Shown: positions 14,563 to 23,499, numbered from the stretch's first letter. The stretch is 64,000 nt of DNA from Bacteroidales bacterium (GCA_017466405.1 JAFTUF010000007.1:17914-81913); one strand, 5' to 3'. Numbers and translations: made by a program. The notes: generated by a model not told the origin, from the sequence alone.

Positions 14563-15834
14563 ATGGAAATACTCATAGTTTTTGTTCTTATCCTTGTCAA
14601 TGGATTTCTCTCCATGTCGGAGATGGCTGTCGTCTCGGCTCGTAAGTCGAAGTTGGAAACCGACGCTAAGAAAGGAAGCAAGAAAGCGAAGGCAGCTCTC
14701 GAACTCGCTGATAATCCAGATGATTTCTTCTCGACATTGCAAATAGGAATCACTTTGATAGGAATCCTCACGGGTCTCTTCTCAGGTGAGGCTTTCGCTG
14801 CCGACTTGTCGATATATATCGCGAAAATATCATTCTTAGAGTCATACGCTTTCGTTATTTCAAAAGCTATTATCGTGATATTTGTCACCTATCTGACTCT
14901 CGTGATAGGAGAACTCGTTCCTAAGAGGTTAGGTCTTGCAAAGGCAGAGAGCATTTCAAAATTCATCGCAAAGCCGATGATGATTCTTTCTAAGATAACT
15001 TATCCTTTGGTTTGGGTCTTGGCAAAGAGTACCTCATTTATTTCCAATCTATTAGGACTTAATAATACCAAAGATAGTCCCGTTACTGAAGCTGAGATAA
15101 AGGCTATGATGAAGGAGTCTCTCGATGATGGTGAGTTGGATGAGGCGGAACATGATATGGTGGAACGCGTCTTTGATTTGGGAGACCGGAAAATATCTTC
15201 CATCATGACGCATCGCTCAGAACTCGTTACTTTGGATATTAAAGATTCTAAAGAAATTTTAAGAAATAAGGTAGAAAAACATCTCTATAACAATTATCCT
15301 GTCGTATCAGGAAAAATCGATAATGTGATAGGATTTGTAAGCCTTAAGTCCATGTTTGTCACAATCGATGACAAAGATTTCTGTTTGAAAGATATTATAA
15401 CAAAAGCGTATTATCTCCCGGAAAGCATGAATGTTAACAAGGCTTTGGAGTTCTTTAAAAATAAGAGGATTAAATCGGCGCTTGTGACAGACGAATTCGG
15501 CAGTGTGTTGGGAATAGTCTCTCTAAAAGATATTATGGAAGCTATTGTAGGAGAGATGCTTGAAGAAGATGAGCTTGCCGATATAATAGAAAGAGAAGAT
15601 GGAACTTATATCGTGGACGGACGTTATTCTTTCTACGATTTCCTTTCTTATTTCGATAGGGAAGAACTCTTCGACGAAGACATCAACTTCAACACTGTGG
15701 GAGGCTTGATTATCGATATATTGCAAGAGATTCCTGTTGAAGGTCAGATAATCAGATGGCATAACTTTATTTTTGAAGTTGTGGATATGGATGCAGCAAG
15801 AATCGATAAGATATTGGTTAAGATAAACGATTGA
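14563..15834 (+). CDS. CNNM/HlyC-CorC family membrane protein (DUF21, CBS pair, transporter-associated domain)
   Basis: 423 residues. The N-terminal DUF21/CNNM transmembrane domain (about 1-180) contains LVNGFLSMSEMAVVSARKSKLE, TLQIGITLIGILTG and VIGELVPKRLGLAKAE. A linker EAEIKAMMKESLDDGELDEAEHDMV leads to two CBS domains (about 200-330, with IMTHRSELVTLD and LVTDEFGSVLGIVSLKDIMEAIVGE), then the C-terminal CorC_HlyC domain (YIVDGRYSFYDF, TVGGLI...GQIIRWHNFIFEVVDMD). Family members are linked to magnesium/cobalt homeostasis, and older annotations call them hemolysins. Monocistronic, with its own promoter. Confidence 0.92.
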   Translation: MEILIVFVLILVNGFLSMSEMAVVSARKSKLETDAKKGSKKAKAALELADNPDDFFSTLQIGITLIGILTGLFSGEAFAADLSIYIAKISFLESYAFVISKAIIVIFVTYLTLVIGELVPKRLGLAKAESISKFIAKPMMILSKITYPLVWVLAKSTSFISNLLGLNNTKDSPVTEAEIKAMMKESLDDGELDEAEHDMVERVFDLGDRKISSIMTHRSELVTLDIKDSKEILRNKVEKHLYNNYPVVSGKIDNVIGFVSLKSMFVTIDDKDFCLKDIITKAYYLPESMNVNKALEFFKNKRIKSALVTDEFGSVLGIVSLKDIMEAIVGEMLEEDELADIIEREDGTYIVDGRYSFYDFLSYFDREELFDEDINFNTVGGLIIDILQEIPVEGQIIRWHNFIFEVVDMDAARIDKILVKIND

Positions 15835-15843
15835 TTCTTACGT

Positions 15844-15935
15844 TTGAAGAAAGTTCTTTAACTTTCAATTTTCAGTTTGGACGTATGCGATACGCCCCTA
15901 CAACTTTCAATTTTCAACTTTCAATTTTCAACTTT
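15844..15935. repeat. TTTCAACTTTCAATTTTC simple repeats around a GGACGTAT palindrome
   Basis: Degenerate AACTTTCAATTTTCA units (15857-15873 and 15900-15934) bracket GGACGTAT-GCG-ATACGCCC (15879-15899). Confidence 0.6.
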
Positions 15936-15940
15936 TTTAT

Positions 15941-15948
15941 TATATTTG
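15941..15948 (+). promoter_or_regulatory. Promoter -7 box of the T9SS protein at 15977
   Basis: TATATTTG directly after the simple repeats, 29 nt before the ATG. Confidence 0.65.
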
Positions 15949-15976
15949 TAGAGTTTAATAATTAAATAATACCATT

Positions 15977-16759
15977 ATGAAAAAGACTTTACTAATCGCA
16001 TTGTGCTTGTTAGCTTTCTTCAATGTTCAAGCACAGGAAACTACCTTCTCTTACAATTTCGATAACAACTCCTTCGATGGGTGGTCGGGCTACGACGCTG
16101 ACGGCGATGGCTATACCTGGGAACTGCATAACTCCACGATATCAGGTGGATTTGATGGTTCTTATGGTTTGTATTCGTCGTGTTATATGAACGGACCTCT
16201 CACTCCAGACAATTATCTTTATACTACGGCAACTTATTTAATTACAGAAAATTCAATACTGCATTTCTTCCATTGTCAATCAGACATAGTATATTTTCAA
16301 GAAAATTTCGGAGTGATTATCTCTGAAGATGGAATTAATTTTACTGAGATTTGGAGCAAGGAATATACAGAACCATATCCAAATGACAAATGGGGTGAAG
16401 AATACATTGACCTTAGTGAGTATGCTGGAAAAAATCTTTATATAGGTTTCCGTCATCACGACTGTAATGGAAACACCGCCAACGGAATAAGAATCGACAA
16501 TGTCGAATTGACATCAGTAGAATCAGTGCAAGAAAATGAAATATCTTTCAAAATATATCCAAATCCAGCGAGCGACTTTGTGAAAATTTCTGCTGTCAAG
16601 AGTCAACTGTCAAAGGTCATAGTTTATAATAACATCGGAGTTTTAGTCGATGAGATTGAACTTGATTCTGATGAGGTAGAAATCAATATATCAGACTACT
16701 CTACTGGAGTTTATTTCTTTGATGTTGATGGAAAAATCGTTAAAATAATTAAGAATTAA
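15977..16759 (+). CDS. Secreted protein with choice-of-anchor-J/MAM-like domain and T9SS sorting domain
   Basis: 260 residues. Signal peptide 1-20 ending NVQAQ. Residues about 22-175 form a jelly-roll-like domain (FDNNSFDGWSGYDADGDGY, LYSSCYMNGPLTPDNYLYT, IGFRHHDCNGNTANGIRIDNVEL) as in choice-of-anchor-J proteins often joined to cleaved peptidases or adhesins. The last ~75 residues are a type A T9SS sorting domain (FKIYPNPASDFVKIS ... STGVYFFDVDGKIVKIIKN), so the product should be exported by the Por secretion system and bound to the cell surface. No catalytic residues recognised. Confidence 0.85.
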   Translation: MKKTLLIALCLLAFFNVQAQETTFSYNFDNNSFDGWSGYDADGDGYTWELHNSTISGGFDGSYGLYSSCYMNGPLTPDNYLYTTATYLITENSILHFFHCQSDIVYFQENFGVIISEDGINFTEIWSKEYTEPYPNDKWGEEYIDLSEYAGKNLYIGFRHHDCNGNTANGIRIDNVELTSVESVQENEISFKIYPNPASDFVKISAVKSQLSKVIVYNNIGVLVDEIELDSDEVEINISDYSTGVYFFDVDGKIVKIIKN

Positions 16760-16772
16760 CAATTTACAACTG

Positions 16773-16925
16773 TAGAGACGTATCAAAATTCGACAGAATT
16801 TTGCTGCGTCTCACAACTCTTTTAATTCGACAGAATTTTGCTGCGTCTCACAACTCTTTTAATTCGACAGAATTTTGCTGCGTCTCACAACTCTTTTAAT
16901 TCGACAGAAATTTTACTGCGTCTCT
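16773..16925. repeat. 37-bp tandem repeat array (four copies)
   Basis: Units start at 16787, 16824, 16861 and 16898, each AATTCGACAGAATTTTGCTG then CGTCTCACAACTCTTTT; the last copy is degenerate. Each unit contains CGACAGAATTTTGCTGCG, a weak palindrome, and the array starts from a GAGACG half like the dispersed palindromes. Confidence 0.9.
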
Positions 16926-16996
16926 CCTCATCTCCCATTCCCATTCCCGTTCCCGTTCCCATTCCCGTTCCCATTTCCCGTTTCCCATTTCCCGAA
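16926..16996. repeat. (CCCATT/CCCGTT)n hexanucleotide run
   Basis: About ten degenerate six-base units of CCCATT, CCCGTT and CCCATTT, GC-rich on one strand and adjoining the stop codon of the minus-strand gene at 16998. Confidence 0.85.
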
Positions 16997-16997
16997 C

Positions 16998-17810
16998 TTA
17001 TTCCGTCGGAATCTCTGGATGCAAAGACAAATATAAGTTTCTCAATGGAATGCTCAGTGCAAAGCATACATCACCTAAACTTAAGTCGTGCTTTTTATCT
17101 TGACCTTCCTTGTTTTTAATATCGTAGGTTGGGGAGTTGTAAATAAAAATCTTGATATAATCGAATTCTTCTCTTGAACTGCATGCGACACATGCCATAA
17201 ATGCTGCGTTTTCAACATCTAACGCAGTTCTAGGATTGTCGTCGTCAATCTTTGAAATAAGGAAATCTTTGTTATTGTCGATAAAATCAAGACCGTTTAT
17301 CTCTTTCAAAATAAGGTTCCCGAACTCATTGAGTTGCGACGGACTATTCTTGACATTGAGGATTTCCGACGCTTCCTTATGCTCATATACTAATATCGAT
17401 TTTATCGAAGCAAGAACTTCGAATATTTTCCCAATATTTTCTTTAAGCTTGTCAATACTTTCATCATGAGCCTCGCATTTGGCGTTAGCGGTTTTGTTTT
17501 CCAGGACCTCAATACGTTTAGGCAGATTGCATTCTTTCAATTTATTGATACTTTCATCATGAGCCTCGCATTTGGCGTTAGCGGTTTTGTTTTCCAGAAC
17601 CTCAACACGTTTCGGCAGATTGCATTCTTTCAATTTATTGATACTTTCATCATGTGCCTCACAATTGGCTTTTGAAGTTCGTTGATCAATTAGATCGATA
17701 CGATGTGATGTTTTTCCAAAATTAAAAGCTTTGTTTACAATAAACCAAACACCTCCAAGGATAGTGGCGATACTGCCGACAATAATTCCAATTAATTCAA
17801 TAGTATTCAT
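16998..17810 (-). CDS. Membrane-anchored coiled-coil protein with 31-residue tandem repeats (paralogue A)
   Basis: 270 residues from the ATG at 17810. One N-terminal transmembrane helix (IELIGIIVGSIATILGGVWFIVN-like, about 4-26) is followed by NFGKTSHRIDLIDQRTS, then two and a half 31-residue repeats (CEAHDESINKLKECNLPKR; exact 93-bp DNA period at 17465/17558/17651) predicted to be coiled coil. The C-terminal ~130 residues (LNVKNSPSQLNEFGNLILKE, DDDNPRTALDVENAAFMAC, IFIYNSPTYDIKNKEG, DVCFALSIPLRNLYLSLHPE) are shared closely with the protein at 25418-26212. I do not recognise this domain. The 5' flanks of the two genes are also similar (TTTTTTATAGTTAAAAATTA), so this is a duplicated gene pair whose coiled coils expanded with different repeats. 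Confidence 0.8.
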   Translation of the reverse strand: MNTIELIGIIVGSIATILGGVWFIVNKAFNFGKTSHRIDLIDQRTSKANCEAHDESINKLKECNLPKRVEVLENKTANAKCEAHDESINKLKECNLPKRIEVLENKTANAKCEAHDESIDKLKENIGKIFEVLASIKSILVYEHKEASEILNVKNSPSQLNEFGNLILKEINGLDFIDNNKDFLISKIDDDNPRTALDVENAAFMACVACSSREEFDYIKIFIYNSPTYDIKNKEGQDKKHDLSLGDVCFALSIPLRNLYLSLHPEIPTE

Positions 17811-17840
17811 AAAAGTTATTTTTTGTTTCTCTATGCTTTG

Positions 17841-17848
17841 CAAATATA
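17841..17848 (-). promoter_or_regulatory. Promoter -7 box of coiled-coil paralogue A
   Basis: TATATTTG on the minus strand, about 30 nt upstream of the ATG at 17810. Confidence 0.6.
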
Positions 17849-17969
17849 CAAAGAAAATTTAATACTAAAGCATTGTAATGCAATTTTTTATAGTTAAAAA
17901 TTATTAAGATTTATTGTTGATGATTTTAGTGTGTCTAAATGCCAAAAATAAGTTTTCTGTATCAAAAAA

Positions 17970-18002
17970 AATTATGAATTATGCATTATGAATTATGCAT
18001 TA
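17970..18002. repeat. ATTATGAATTATGCATT repeat upstream of hisS
   Basis: Two and a half units of the same AT-rich family as 5225-5270 and 5667-5711, ending just before the hisS promoter. Confidence 0.6.
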
Positions 18003-18008
18003 ATTTCC

Positions 18009-18016
18009 TATCTTTG
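18009..18016 (+). promoter_or_regulatory. Promoter -7 box of hisS
   Basis: TATCTTTG, 24 nt before the ATG at 18041. Confidence 0.75.
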
Positions 18017-18040
18017 TCATCTATTAACAAATGATTTAAA

Positions 18041-19399
18041 ATGGCTCAGAAACCTTCTATACCAAAGGGAACGCGTGACTTCTTGCCAGATGTCATGGTG
18101 CGTCGTAATTATATTTTCGATACTATAAAATCAGTTTTTAAACGTTTTGGATTTCAGCCTATTGAAACGCCGTCGATGGAGAATCTCAGCACTCTTCTTG
18201 GAAAATACGGCGAAGAAGGCGACAAACTCCTATTCAGAGTCCTTAACTCTGGCGACTTCATGTCGGGTGTGGAACAGAACGGTGAAGCACTTCAGTCAGA
18301 AAAGATTGCTGGAAAGATTTGTGAGAAAGGTCTCCGTTACGACCTCACAGTGCCTTTTGCTCGTTTTGTGGTACAATATCGCGACAAGATTTCTTTCCCG
18401 TTCCGCCGCTATCAGATGCAACCTGTGTGGCGTGCCGACCGTCCTCAGAAAGGTCGTTACCGCGAGTTCTATCAATGTGACGTCGATATTGTAGGAAGTG
18501 ATTCTCTCCTCAACGAAGCTGAACTCGTACAAATAGTCGATGAGGTTTTCAACGCCTTGAAGATTAACGTAGTGTTGAAAATAAACAACCGTAAAGTCCT
18601 TGCTGGTATAGCAGAATATATTGGAAAACCAGATGCTTTGGTTGACATCACCGTCGCTATCGACAAACTCGATAAGATTGGCATAGATGCTGTCAATGCA
18701 GAACTCGCTCAAAAAGGTTTAGACGAGGCTGCTATCGAAAAGTTACAACCAATTCTTTTCATGAAGGGCGACGCTCGCGAGAAATTTACTCAGCTTAAGT
18801 CTCTCATGAGCGGTATTGAAGTAGGAGAGAAAGGCGTTGAAGAACTTGAAACTCTCTTCAACTACATCGACGCTATGAATCTCGGCATCGAATACGAACT
18901 TGACCTCACCCTCGCTCGTGGTTTGAATTATTACACTGGTGCTATCTTTGAGGTTAAAGCAAAAGATGTTGCTATGGGAAGTATTTCCGGTGGCGGTCGC
19001 TACGACAACCTCACTGGCATCTTCGGTCTTCCTGGCGTATCTGGCGTAGGTATCAGCTTCGGCGCCGACCGTATTTATGATGTGCTCACTGAACTAAATC
19101 TCTTCCCAGAGAAAAACGCCGACAGCACAGAAGTGATATTCCTTAACTTCGGAAAAGAAGAAGAACGCTACTGCCTACCTTATCTCTCGCTCCTCAGAAA
19201 GAACGGTATCAACGCAGAGATTTATCCTGACTCGGCAAAAATCCAGAAACAGATGAAATATGCAGACCAACGCGGAATACCTGTAGTGGTGATGGCTGGC
19301 GAAGATGAAAAAAATAATAATACCTTCACCGTGAAATGGATGAAAGAAGGAAGACAAGAAAATATTAAAGCAGAAAACTTATTGGAAATAATCAAATAA
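18041..19399 (+). CDS. hisS: Histidyl-tRNA synthetase
   Basis: 452 residues. Class II synthetase: motif 1 region ([20 protein letters not shown]), motif 2 ([32 protein letters not shown]), the histidine-specific loops [17 protein letters not shown] and [13 protein letters not shown], and motif 3 ([14 protein letters not shown]), followed by the C-terminal anticodon-binding domain. Charges tRNA-His in the cytoplasm. Histidine ammonia-lyase begins 11 bp downstream, so biosynthetic use and breakdown of histidine are probably transcribed together, an unusual pairing. Confidence 0.96.
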   Translation: MAQKPSIPKGTRDFLPDVMVRRNYIFDTIKSVFKRFGFQPIETPSMENLSTLLGKYGEEGDKLLFRVLNSGDFMSGVEQNGEALQSEKIAGKICEKGLRYDLTVPFARFVVQYRDKISFPFRRYQMQPVWRADRPQKGRYREFYQCDVDIVGSDSLLNEAELVQIVDEVFNALKINVVLKINNRKVLAGIAEYIGKPDALVDITVAIDKLDKIGIDAVNAELAQKGLDEAAIEKLQPILFMKGDAREKFTQLKSLMSGIEVGEKGVEELETLFNYIDAMNLGIEYELDLTLARGLNYYTGAIFEVKAKDVAMGSISGGGRYDNLTGIFGLPGVSGVGISFGADRIYDVLTELNLFPEKNADSTEVIFLNFGKEEERYCLPYLSLLRKNGINAEIYPDSAKIQKQMKYADQRGIPVVVMAGEDEKNNNTFTVKWMKEGRQENIKAENLLEIIK

Positions 19400-19410
19400 T
19401 AATTTTAAAT

Positions 19411-20904
19411 ATGAATACTCATTATATTTCAGCAGAAACATTAACATTTGCAAGAGTTAATGAAATCGTAACAAAAGGTTATAAACTCGCATTGTCAGAC
19501 GATGCTAAAGCTCGTATCCAAAAATGCCGTGACTATCTAGACAAGAAGATGGAGACTCAGACAACTCCTATCTACGGTATCACAACAGGTTTCGGTTCTT
19601 TGTGCAATCATAACATCTCTAAAGAAGACCTCAGCACTCTTCAGAAGAACCTCGTGATGTCGCATGCTTGCGGTACCGGCGAATACGTTCCAAAAGAAAT
19701 CATCCGCATCATGATTTTGCTTAAGGTTCAAAGTTTGTCATACGGTAACTCTGGTGTTCAAGTCGTTACAGTACAACGTCTCATCGATTTTTTCAACAAC
19801 GACGTACTTCCTGTAGTTTATAATCAAGGTTCACTTGGCGCATCAGGCGACTTGGCTCCTTTGGCAAATCTTATGTTACCTTTGCTTGGCTTAGGCGAAG
19901 TTCATTATAAAGGTGAAATCGTTCCTGCTGAAGTGGTTATGAAAGAATTCGGTTGGGAACCTATCACACTCCAATCAAAAGAAGGTTTGGCACTTCTCAA
20001 CGGAACACAGTTTATGAGTTCTTACGGTACTTACGTATTACTCAAGGCTTTCCGTCTTTCATATCTCGCCGACCTCATCGGTGCTGTTTCATTAGACGCT
20101 TTCGACGGCCGTATTGAACCATTCTTCGATCAAGTACATCAGATCCGTCATCATGAAGGTCAAATCAAGACTGCTGAACGCTTCCGTAAATTGTTAAAAG
20201 GCAGTGAATTGATAGCACGCGAAAAGAAACACGTACAAGACCCATATTCATTCCGTTGCATCCCACAAGTTCATGGCGCATCAAAAGACGCTATCAAATA
20301 TGTAGCTTCTGTATTCTCAAATGAAATCAATGCTGTTACCGACAACCCAACAATTTTCCCAGATGAAGATTTGGTAATCTCAGCAGGTAACTTCCACGGA
20401 CAACCTCTCGCTATCACCTTGGATTTCTTGGCAATAGCAATGGCAGAACTCGGTAACATCAGTGAAAGAAGAGTTTATCAACTTATCGCTGGCAAACGCG
20501 AACTTCCTTCATTCTTAGTAGCAGAACCAGGTCTCAACTCAGGTTTCATGATTCCTCAATACGCTGCTGCATCAATCGTAAGCCAAAACAAACAATTGTG
20601 CGCTCCAGCTTCAGTAGATAGCATCGAATCATCACAAGGTCAAGAAGACCACGTCAGTATGGGTGCTAACGCAGCAACAAAAGCATTGCGCGTAGCAGAT
20701 AACTTGGAAAGAGTTCTTGCTATCGAATTGTTCAACGCTGCTCAAGCTTTAGACTTCAGAAGACCTCTTAAGTCATCAGAAGCAATCGAAGCTTTCGTGG
20801 CAGAATATCGCAAACACGTTGAATTCGTTAAGACAGATAAAGTCATGTACACTGAAATAGCTAAGTCAGTGAACTTTTTACAAAACTATAACGTTGAAAT
20901 ATAA
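19411..20904 (+). CDS. hutH: Histidine ammonia-lyase
   Basis: 497 residues. Converts histidine to urocanate and ammonia. The MIO prosthetic group is formed from Ala144-Ser145-Gly146 in GSLGASGDLAPLA. Other family stretches: YGITTGFGSLCN, NGTQFMSSYG, QDPYSFRCIPQVHGA, TDNPTIFPDE, and the catalytic-loop region NSGFMIPQYAAASIVSQNK with SIESSQGQEDHVSMG. Length is normal. It directly follows hisS. The next pathway enzyme, urocanate hydratase, is encoded about 30 kb away at 50659; hutI and hutG are not in the window. Confidence 0.96.
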   Translation: MNTHYISAETLTFARVNEIVTKGYKLALSDDAKARIQKCRDYLDKKMETQTTPIYGITTGFGSLCNHNISKEDLSTLQKNLVMSHACGTGEYVPKEIIRIMILLKVQSLSYGNSGVQVVTVQRLIDFFNNDVLPVVYNQGSLGASGDLAPLANLMLPLLGLGEVHYKGEIVPAEVVMKEFGWEPITLQSKEGLALLNGTQFMSSYGTYVLLKAFRLSYLADLIGAVSLDAFDGRIEPFFDQVHQIRHHEGQIKTAERFRKLLKGSELIAREKKHVQDPYSFRCIPQVHGASKDAIKYVASVFSNEINAVTDNPTIFPDEDLVISAGNFHGQPLAITLDFLAIAMAELGNISERRVYQLIAGKRELPSFLVAEPGLNSGFMIPQYAAASIVSQNKQLCAPASVDSIESSQGQEDHVSMGANAATKALRVADNLERVLAIELFNAAQALDFRRPLKSSEAIEAFVAEYRKHVEFVKTDKVMYTEIAKSVNFLQNYNVEI

Positions 20905-20948
20905 AGTTTATAGTTAATAGTTAAAAGTTAATAGCAGTTGGAAAGTCG

Positions 20949-20988
20949 AAAGTCGTTTGGTTTAAAAGTTTATTTACCAAATGACTTT
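20949..20988. terminator. Hairpin after hutH
   Basis: AAAGTCGTTTGGT (20949-20961) pairs with ACCAAATGACTTT (20976-20988), one G-U. No long T run follows; the rest of 20905-21057 is AGTTAATAGTTAAAAG and CAACTTTCAATTTTC type simple repeat. Confidence 0.5.
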
Positions 20989-21057
20989 CAGCATCCAGCA
21001 AATAAACTCTAAACTAAATTTTCAACTTTCAATTTTCAACTTTCAATTTAAAATAAT

Positions 21058-21573
21058 ATGGAATATCAAGAAGATTACAATATCGAGCAAGAAGAACCTC
21101 AGAAGAGACCGGAGATGTTAACGGTCTTATGTATCTTGTCGTTTATCAATGCAGTATGGAATGCAATAAGTAATTTTATCAATTTCGCCTTTTACGATGT
21201 CTTTCAAAATATCTTTGTCCAGATGAAAGAGGGAACTGGTATTTTTGAAGAAGTCACTGAAGAAATGATAGAAGAAATGGGTGATAGCTGGAATATGATA
21301 TTAGATGCAGCATCGCTCTCGTATTCAGTAGGAAGAGGATATTATTTCCTTGAGATGGTACTTTTTATAGCTTCATTCATCGGTGTGTTGATGATGTGGA
21401 GATTACAGAAAAAAGGATTCCATGTCTATACTGTTGTTCAGATTCTGATGCTCATTGCAGCTTCAGTATTTGTGACAAGCAAAGTCGGTGGCGGTTTCCC
21501 ATTCGGTCCTATATTCTGGACTGCGCTTTTCGTATTTATGTATTACCCACACTATAAAAAAGCTATGAAATAA
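21058..21573 (+). CDS. Hypothetical membrane protein
   Basis: 171 residues. An acidic N-terminus (EDYNIEQEEPQKRPEM) precedes four predicted transmembrane segments (TVLCILSFINAVWNAIS, FLEMVLFIASFIGVLMMW, TVVQILMLIAASVFVTS and PFGPIFWTALFVFMYY). Proteins of this layout occur in Bacteroidota but I do not recognise a function. The stop shares one base with the start of the next gene, another membrane protein. Confidence 0.75.
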   Translation: MEYQEDYNIEQEEPQKRPEMLTVLCILSFINAVWNAISNFINFAFYDVFQNIFVQMKEGTGIFEEVTEEMIEEMGDSWNMILDAASLSYSVGRGYYFLEMVLFIASFIGVLMMWRLQKKGFHVYTVVQILMLIAASVFVTSKVGGGFPFGPIFWTALFVFMYYPHYKKAMK

Positions 21574-22043
21574 TGGAGAAGAAGAGGAAAAGGATTACGG
21601 ATATTTTTGTCAGAGGCAGAAAACTGACATTGGGCGTCAAGCTTGTCGGTACTTTCGCCATAACATATTATTCGTTCTATTTCATTCTTCTTACTATCTT
21701 CGGCTTTTATTACAGAAGCGTATATGAACCAGCATATTCCGGAGAGACATTGTTCCAGAATATGCTGATGTCGTTTATACTTTGGTTTATAGTGTTGATG
21801 TTAGTTGTCAGCTTGTTGCTTTTGTTCAGCCGACGACGTTCTGGAAAGTTCCTTTTTATGATATTTTCTGTTTTCTTGATTGCATATCAACTTATTACTA
21901 CAGAGAATCATATCTGGGTGATTTATTTTATCGAAATTATGATAGTGCTCGTTATGGCTCCTCTTAAAGTCTTCGTTAATATCAACAAGAAGATTGATGA
22001 GATTATGAATAATAATGTAGAAGATAATTCAATAACAAAATAA
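21573..22043 (+). CDS. Hypothetical membrane protein
   Basis: 156 residues. A basic N-terminus (MEKKRKRITDIFVRGRK) is followed by four hydrophobic segments and a short charged tail. No family recognised. It is coupled to the preceding gene by a one-base stop/start overlap (TAATG) and is followed five bases later by the cytidylate-kinase-like gene, so the three genes form an operon. Confidence 0.7.
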   Translation: MEKKRKRITDIFVRGRKLTLGVKLVGTFAITYYSFYFILLTIFGFYYRSVYEPAYSGETLFQNMLMSFILWFIVLMLVVSLLLLFSRRRSGKFLFMIFSVFLIAYQLITTENHIWVIYFIEIMIVLVMAPLKVFVNINKKIDEIMNNNVEDNSITK

Positions 22044-22048
22044 TAAAT

Positions 22049-22792
22049 ATGATTAATATTACAATAGCTGGCGACCTCGGCAGTGGAAAAAGTACAGTCG
22101 CTAATCATTTGATAAATAATATAAACTATAGAATAGAATCGGCTGGACTGATTTTCAGAAGATTGGCTGAAGAACACGGAATGACGGCTAAGGAATTTAA
22201 TCAGTTTATTGAAAGCAACCCGAAGTACGACAATATGGTTGACGATGCCATCAAGGAAATGGGTAGTAAAGAAGAGAATATTATTTTCGACTCGCGTCTC
22301 GCATGGTTCTTCGTGCCTAAGTCGTTCAAGATTTATATGTATGTAGATGTTGATACTGCCACAGAACGTATCTTCAACGACAAAGGACGCGTGAGCGAAT
22401 CGTATTCCGACATGGCGACAGCCAAGAAAGAAATTATCGAGAGACGCCAGAGTGAGGTGTTGAGATACAAGACTTTCTATAATGCCGACATCAATAATTT
22501 TAAGAATTACGATTTTATTATTGACACAAGTCACGCTACAAAAGACGAAGTCAATGATTTGGTTTTAGGCAGTTTCAGATTATTTGAACAAGGTCAGGAA
22601 TACGACAAGATTTGGCTTTCTCCTAAGAATTTAGATTTAAGCAAGAATGATAATAACGAAGACGTTCAGTCTGAAGAGATAGAAGTCGTCAAGACAGATG
22701 GTAAGTTTTATGTCTTCAGAGGCCACGACAAAGTCAAGGCAGCGATAGAGGAAGGAAAGAACCTTGTCGCAGTGGAAAAGATTTTTGAATGA
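22049..22792 (+). CDS. Cytidylate-kinase-like nucleotide kinase with C-terminal ParB-like extension
   Basis: 247 residues. The P-loop GDLGSGKST (8-16), SAGLIFRRLAEEHGMT, IIFDSRLAWFF and a lid with RIFNDKGR make residues 1-175 a (d)CMP-kinase-like fold of the short archaeal type. About 70 further residues follow: IWLSPKNLDLSK, an acidic linker and TDGKFYVFRGHDKVKAAIEEGKNLVAVEKIFE. This resembles the first strand and helix of ParB/sulfiredoxin-like domains. The extension's role is unknown. It completes the operon started at 21058. Confidence 0.75.
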   Translation: MINITIAGDLGSGKSTVANHLINNINYRIESAGLIFRRLAEEHGMTAKEFNQFIESNPKYDNMVDDAIKEMGSKEENIIFDSRLAWFFVPKSFKIYMYVDVDTATERIFNDKGRVSESYSDMATAKKEIIERRQSEVLRYKTFYNADINNFKNYDFIIDTSHATKDEVNDLVLGSFRLFEQGQEYDKIWLSPKNLDLSKNDNNEDVQSEEIEVVKTDGKFYVFRGHDKVKAAIEEGKNLVAVEKIFE

Positions 22793-22797
22793 TAGTA

Positions 22798-22822
22798 GGG
22801 ACGTATCGCATACGTCCTTTTT
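22798..22822 (+). terminator. Palindrome/terminator GGGACGTAT-CGC-ATACGTCC
   Basis: Immediately after the kinase gene and followed by TTTTT. Confidence 0.65.
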
Positions 22823-22940
22823 AAGTTGCTGAGTTACTGAGTTGCTAAGATTCTAAGTAGAGACGTTACATTGTGGCGTCTTTTTTTTGAGTTACAGAGA
22901 AGCTTTTCAGTTTTTCAGATTCTGAGGTTCTGAGTTTTAT
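22823..22940. repeat. GTTGCTGAGTTACTGAG repeat, AGACG hairpin and TTTTCAG repeat
   Basis: A short GAGTTGCTAAG array (22824-22856), an AGACG...CGTCT hairpin with T8 (22860-22888), and TTTTCAGATTCTGAGG units. The whole block is partially duplicated at 23466-23570. Confidence 0.65.
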
Positions 22941-23029
22941 TTAAAGATTGTTGCTCTTCATTGAAAGGTGTATAATAATATCATCATGTTGTTGTTATCA
23001 GAGAAAAGTTTAACCTAAAGACAATCAAC

Positions 23030-23464
23030 ATGAGTGCAATTGAATTAAGAAATCGTGGCGACAGAAAGAAGATGATGAGTCACGTTCGTAACCTGGTAGC
23101 TTTGGCGTATGCCGACGGCAAGTTCTCCGATGAAGAAAAACAATATGTCGCTAATGTGGCGGCGGAAGTTGGAATGACTGCCGACGAGATGAAGCAGATT
23201 ATCAACGACCCTGAAGGCATCAGATTTGTGATGCCGACAAACGACATTGAGAAGATAGAACAGCTTTACGACCTCATCTTATTAATGATGATTGACGGCG
23301 ACCTCAACGAAAACGAGATGATATTCTGCCGTGCTATGGCGATAAAGATGAAGATACCGTATCAGGTCGTTGATGAGATGGTCGCGAAAGTCATCAATTT
23401 CATCACCGACAATTTCTATATCGAAGATGTCATCGGCGAGTTGGAAGAGACGATGAATGTTTAA
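23030..23464 (+). CDS. TerB-like (tellurite-resistance domain) protein
   Basis: 144 residues, all helical. RNLVALAYADGKFSDEEKQYV and LYDLILLMMIDGDLNENEMIFC are the paired acidic helix-loop motifs of the TerB fold (D-G-x(2-3)-E-x(3)), which may bind metal. The role of small stand-alone TerB proteins is unknown. The upstream ~90 bp and the first ten codons are duplicated, in broken form, at 23560-23681. Confidence 0.8.
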   Translation: MSAIELRNRGDRKKMMSHVRNLVALAYADGKFSDEEKQYVANVAAEVGMTADEMKQIINDPEGIRFVMPTNDIEKIEQLYDLILLMMIDGDLNENEMIFCRAMAIKMKIPYQVVDEMVAKVINFITDNFYIEDVIGELEETMNV

Positions 23465-23499
23465 AGTTGCTAAGATGCTGAGTTGCTGAGACACTGAGT

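Noticed and set aside
16838-17119. Plus-strand reading frame over the 37-bp repeats
   Set aside because: The translation just repeats the tandem array and hexamer run and then runs antisense to the coiled-coil gene.
18000-18040. A T-box or histidine-responsive leader before hisS
   Set aside because: Only about 24 nt separate the promoter box from the ATG, too short for a leader riboswitch.
21923-22534. 203-codon minus-strand frame opposite the cytidylate-kinase-like gene
   Set aside because: Antisense to a gene with clear P-loop and operon context; no promoter or motif.
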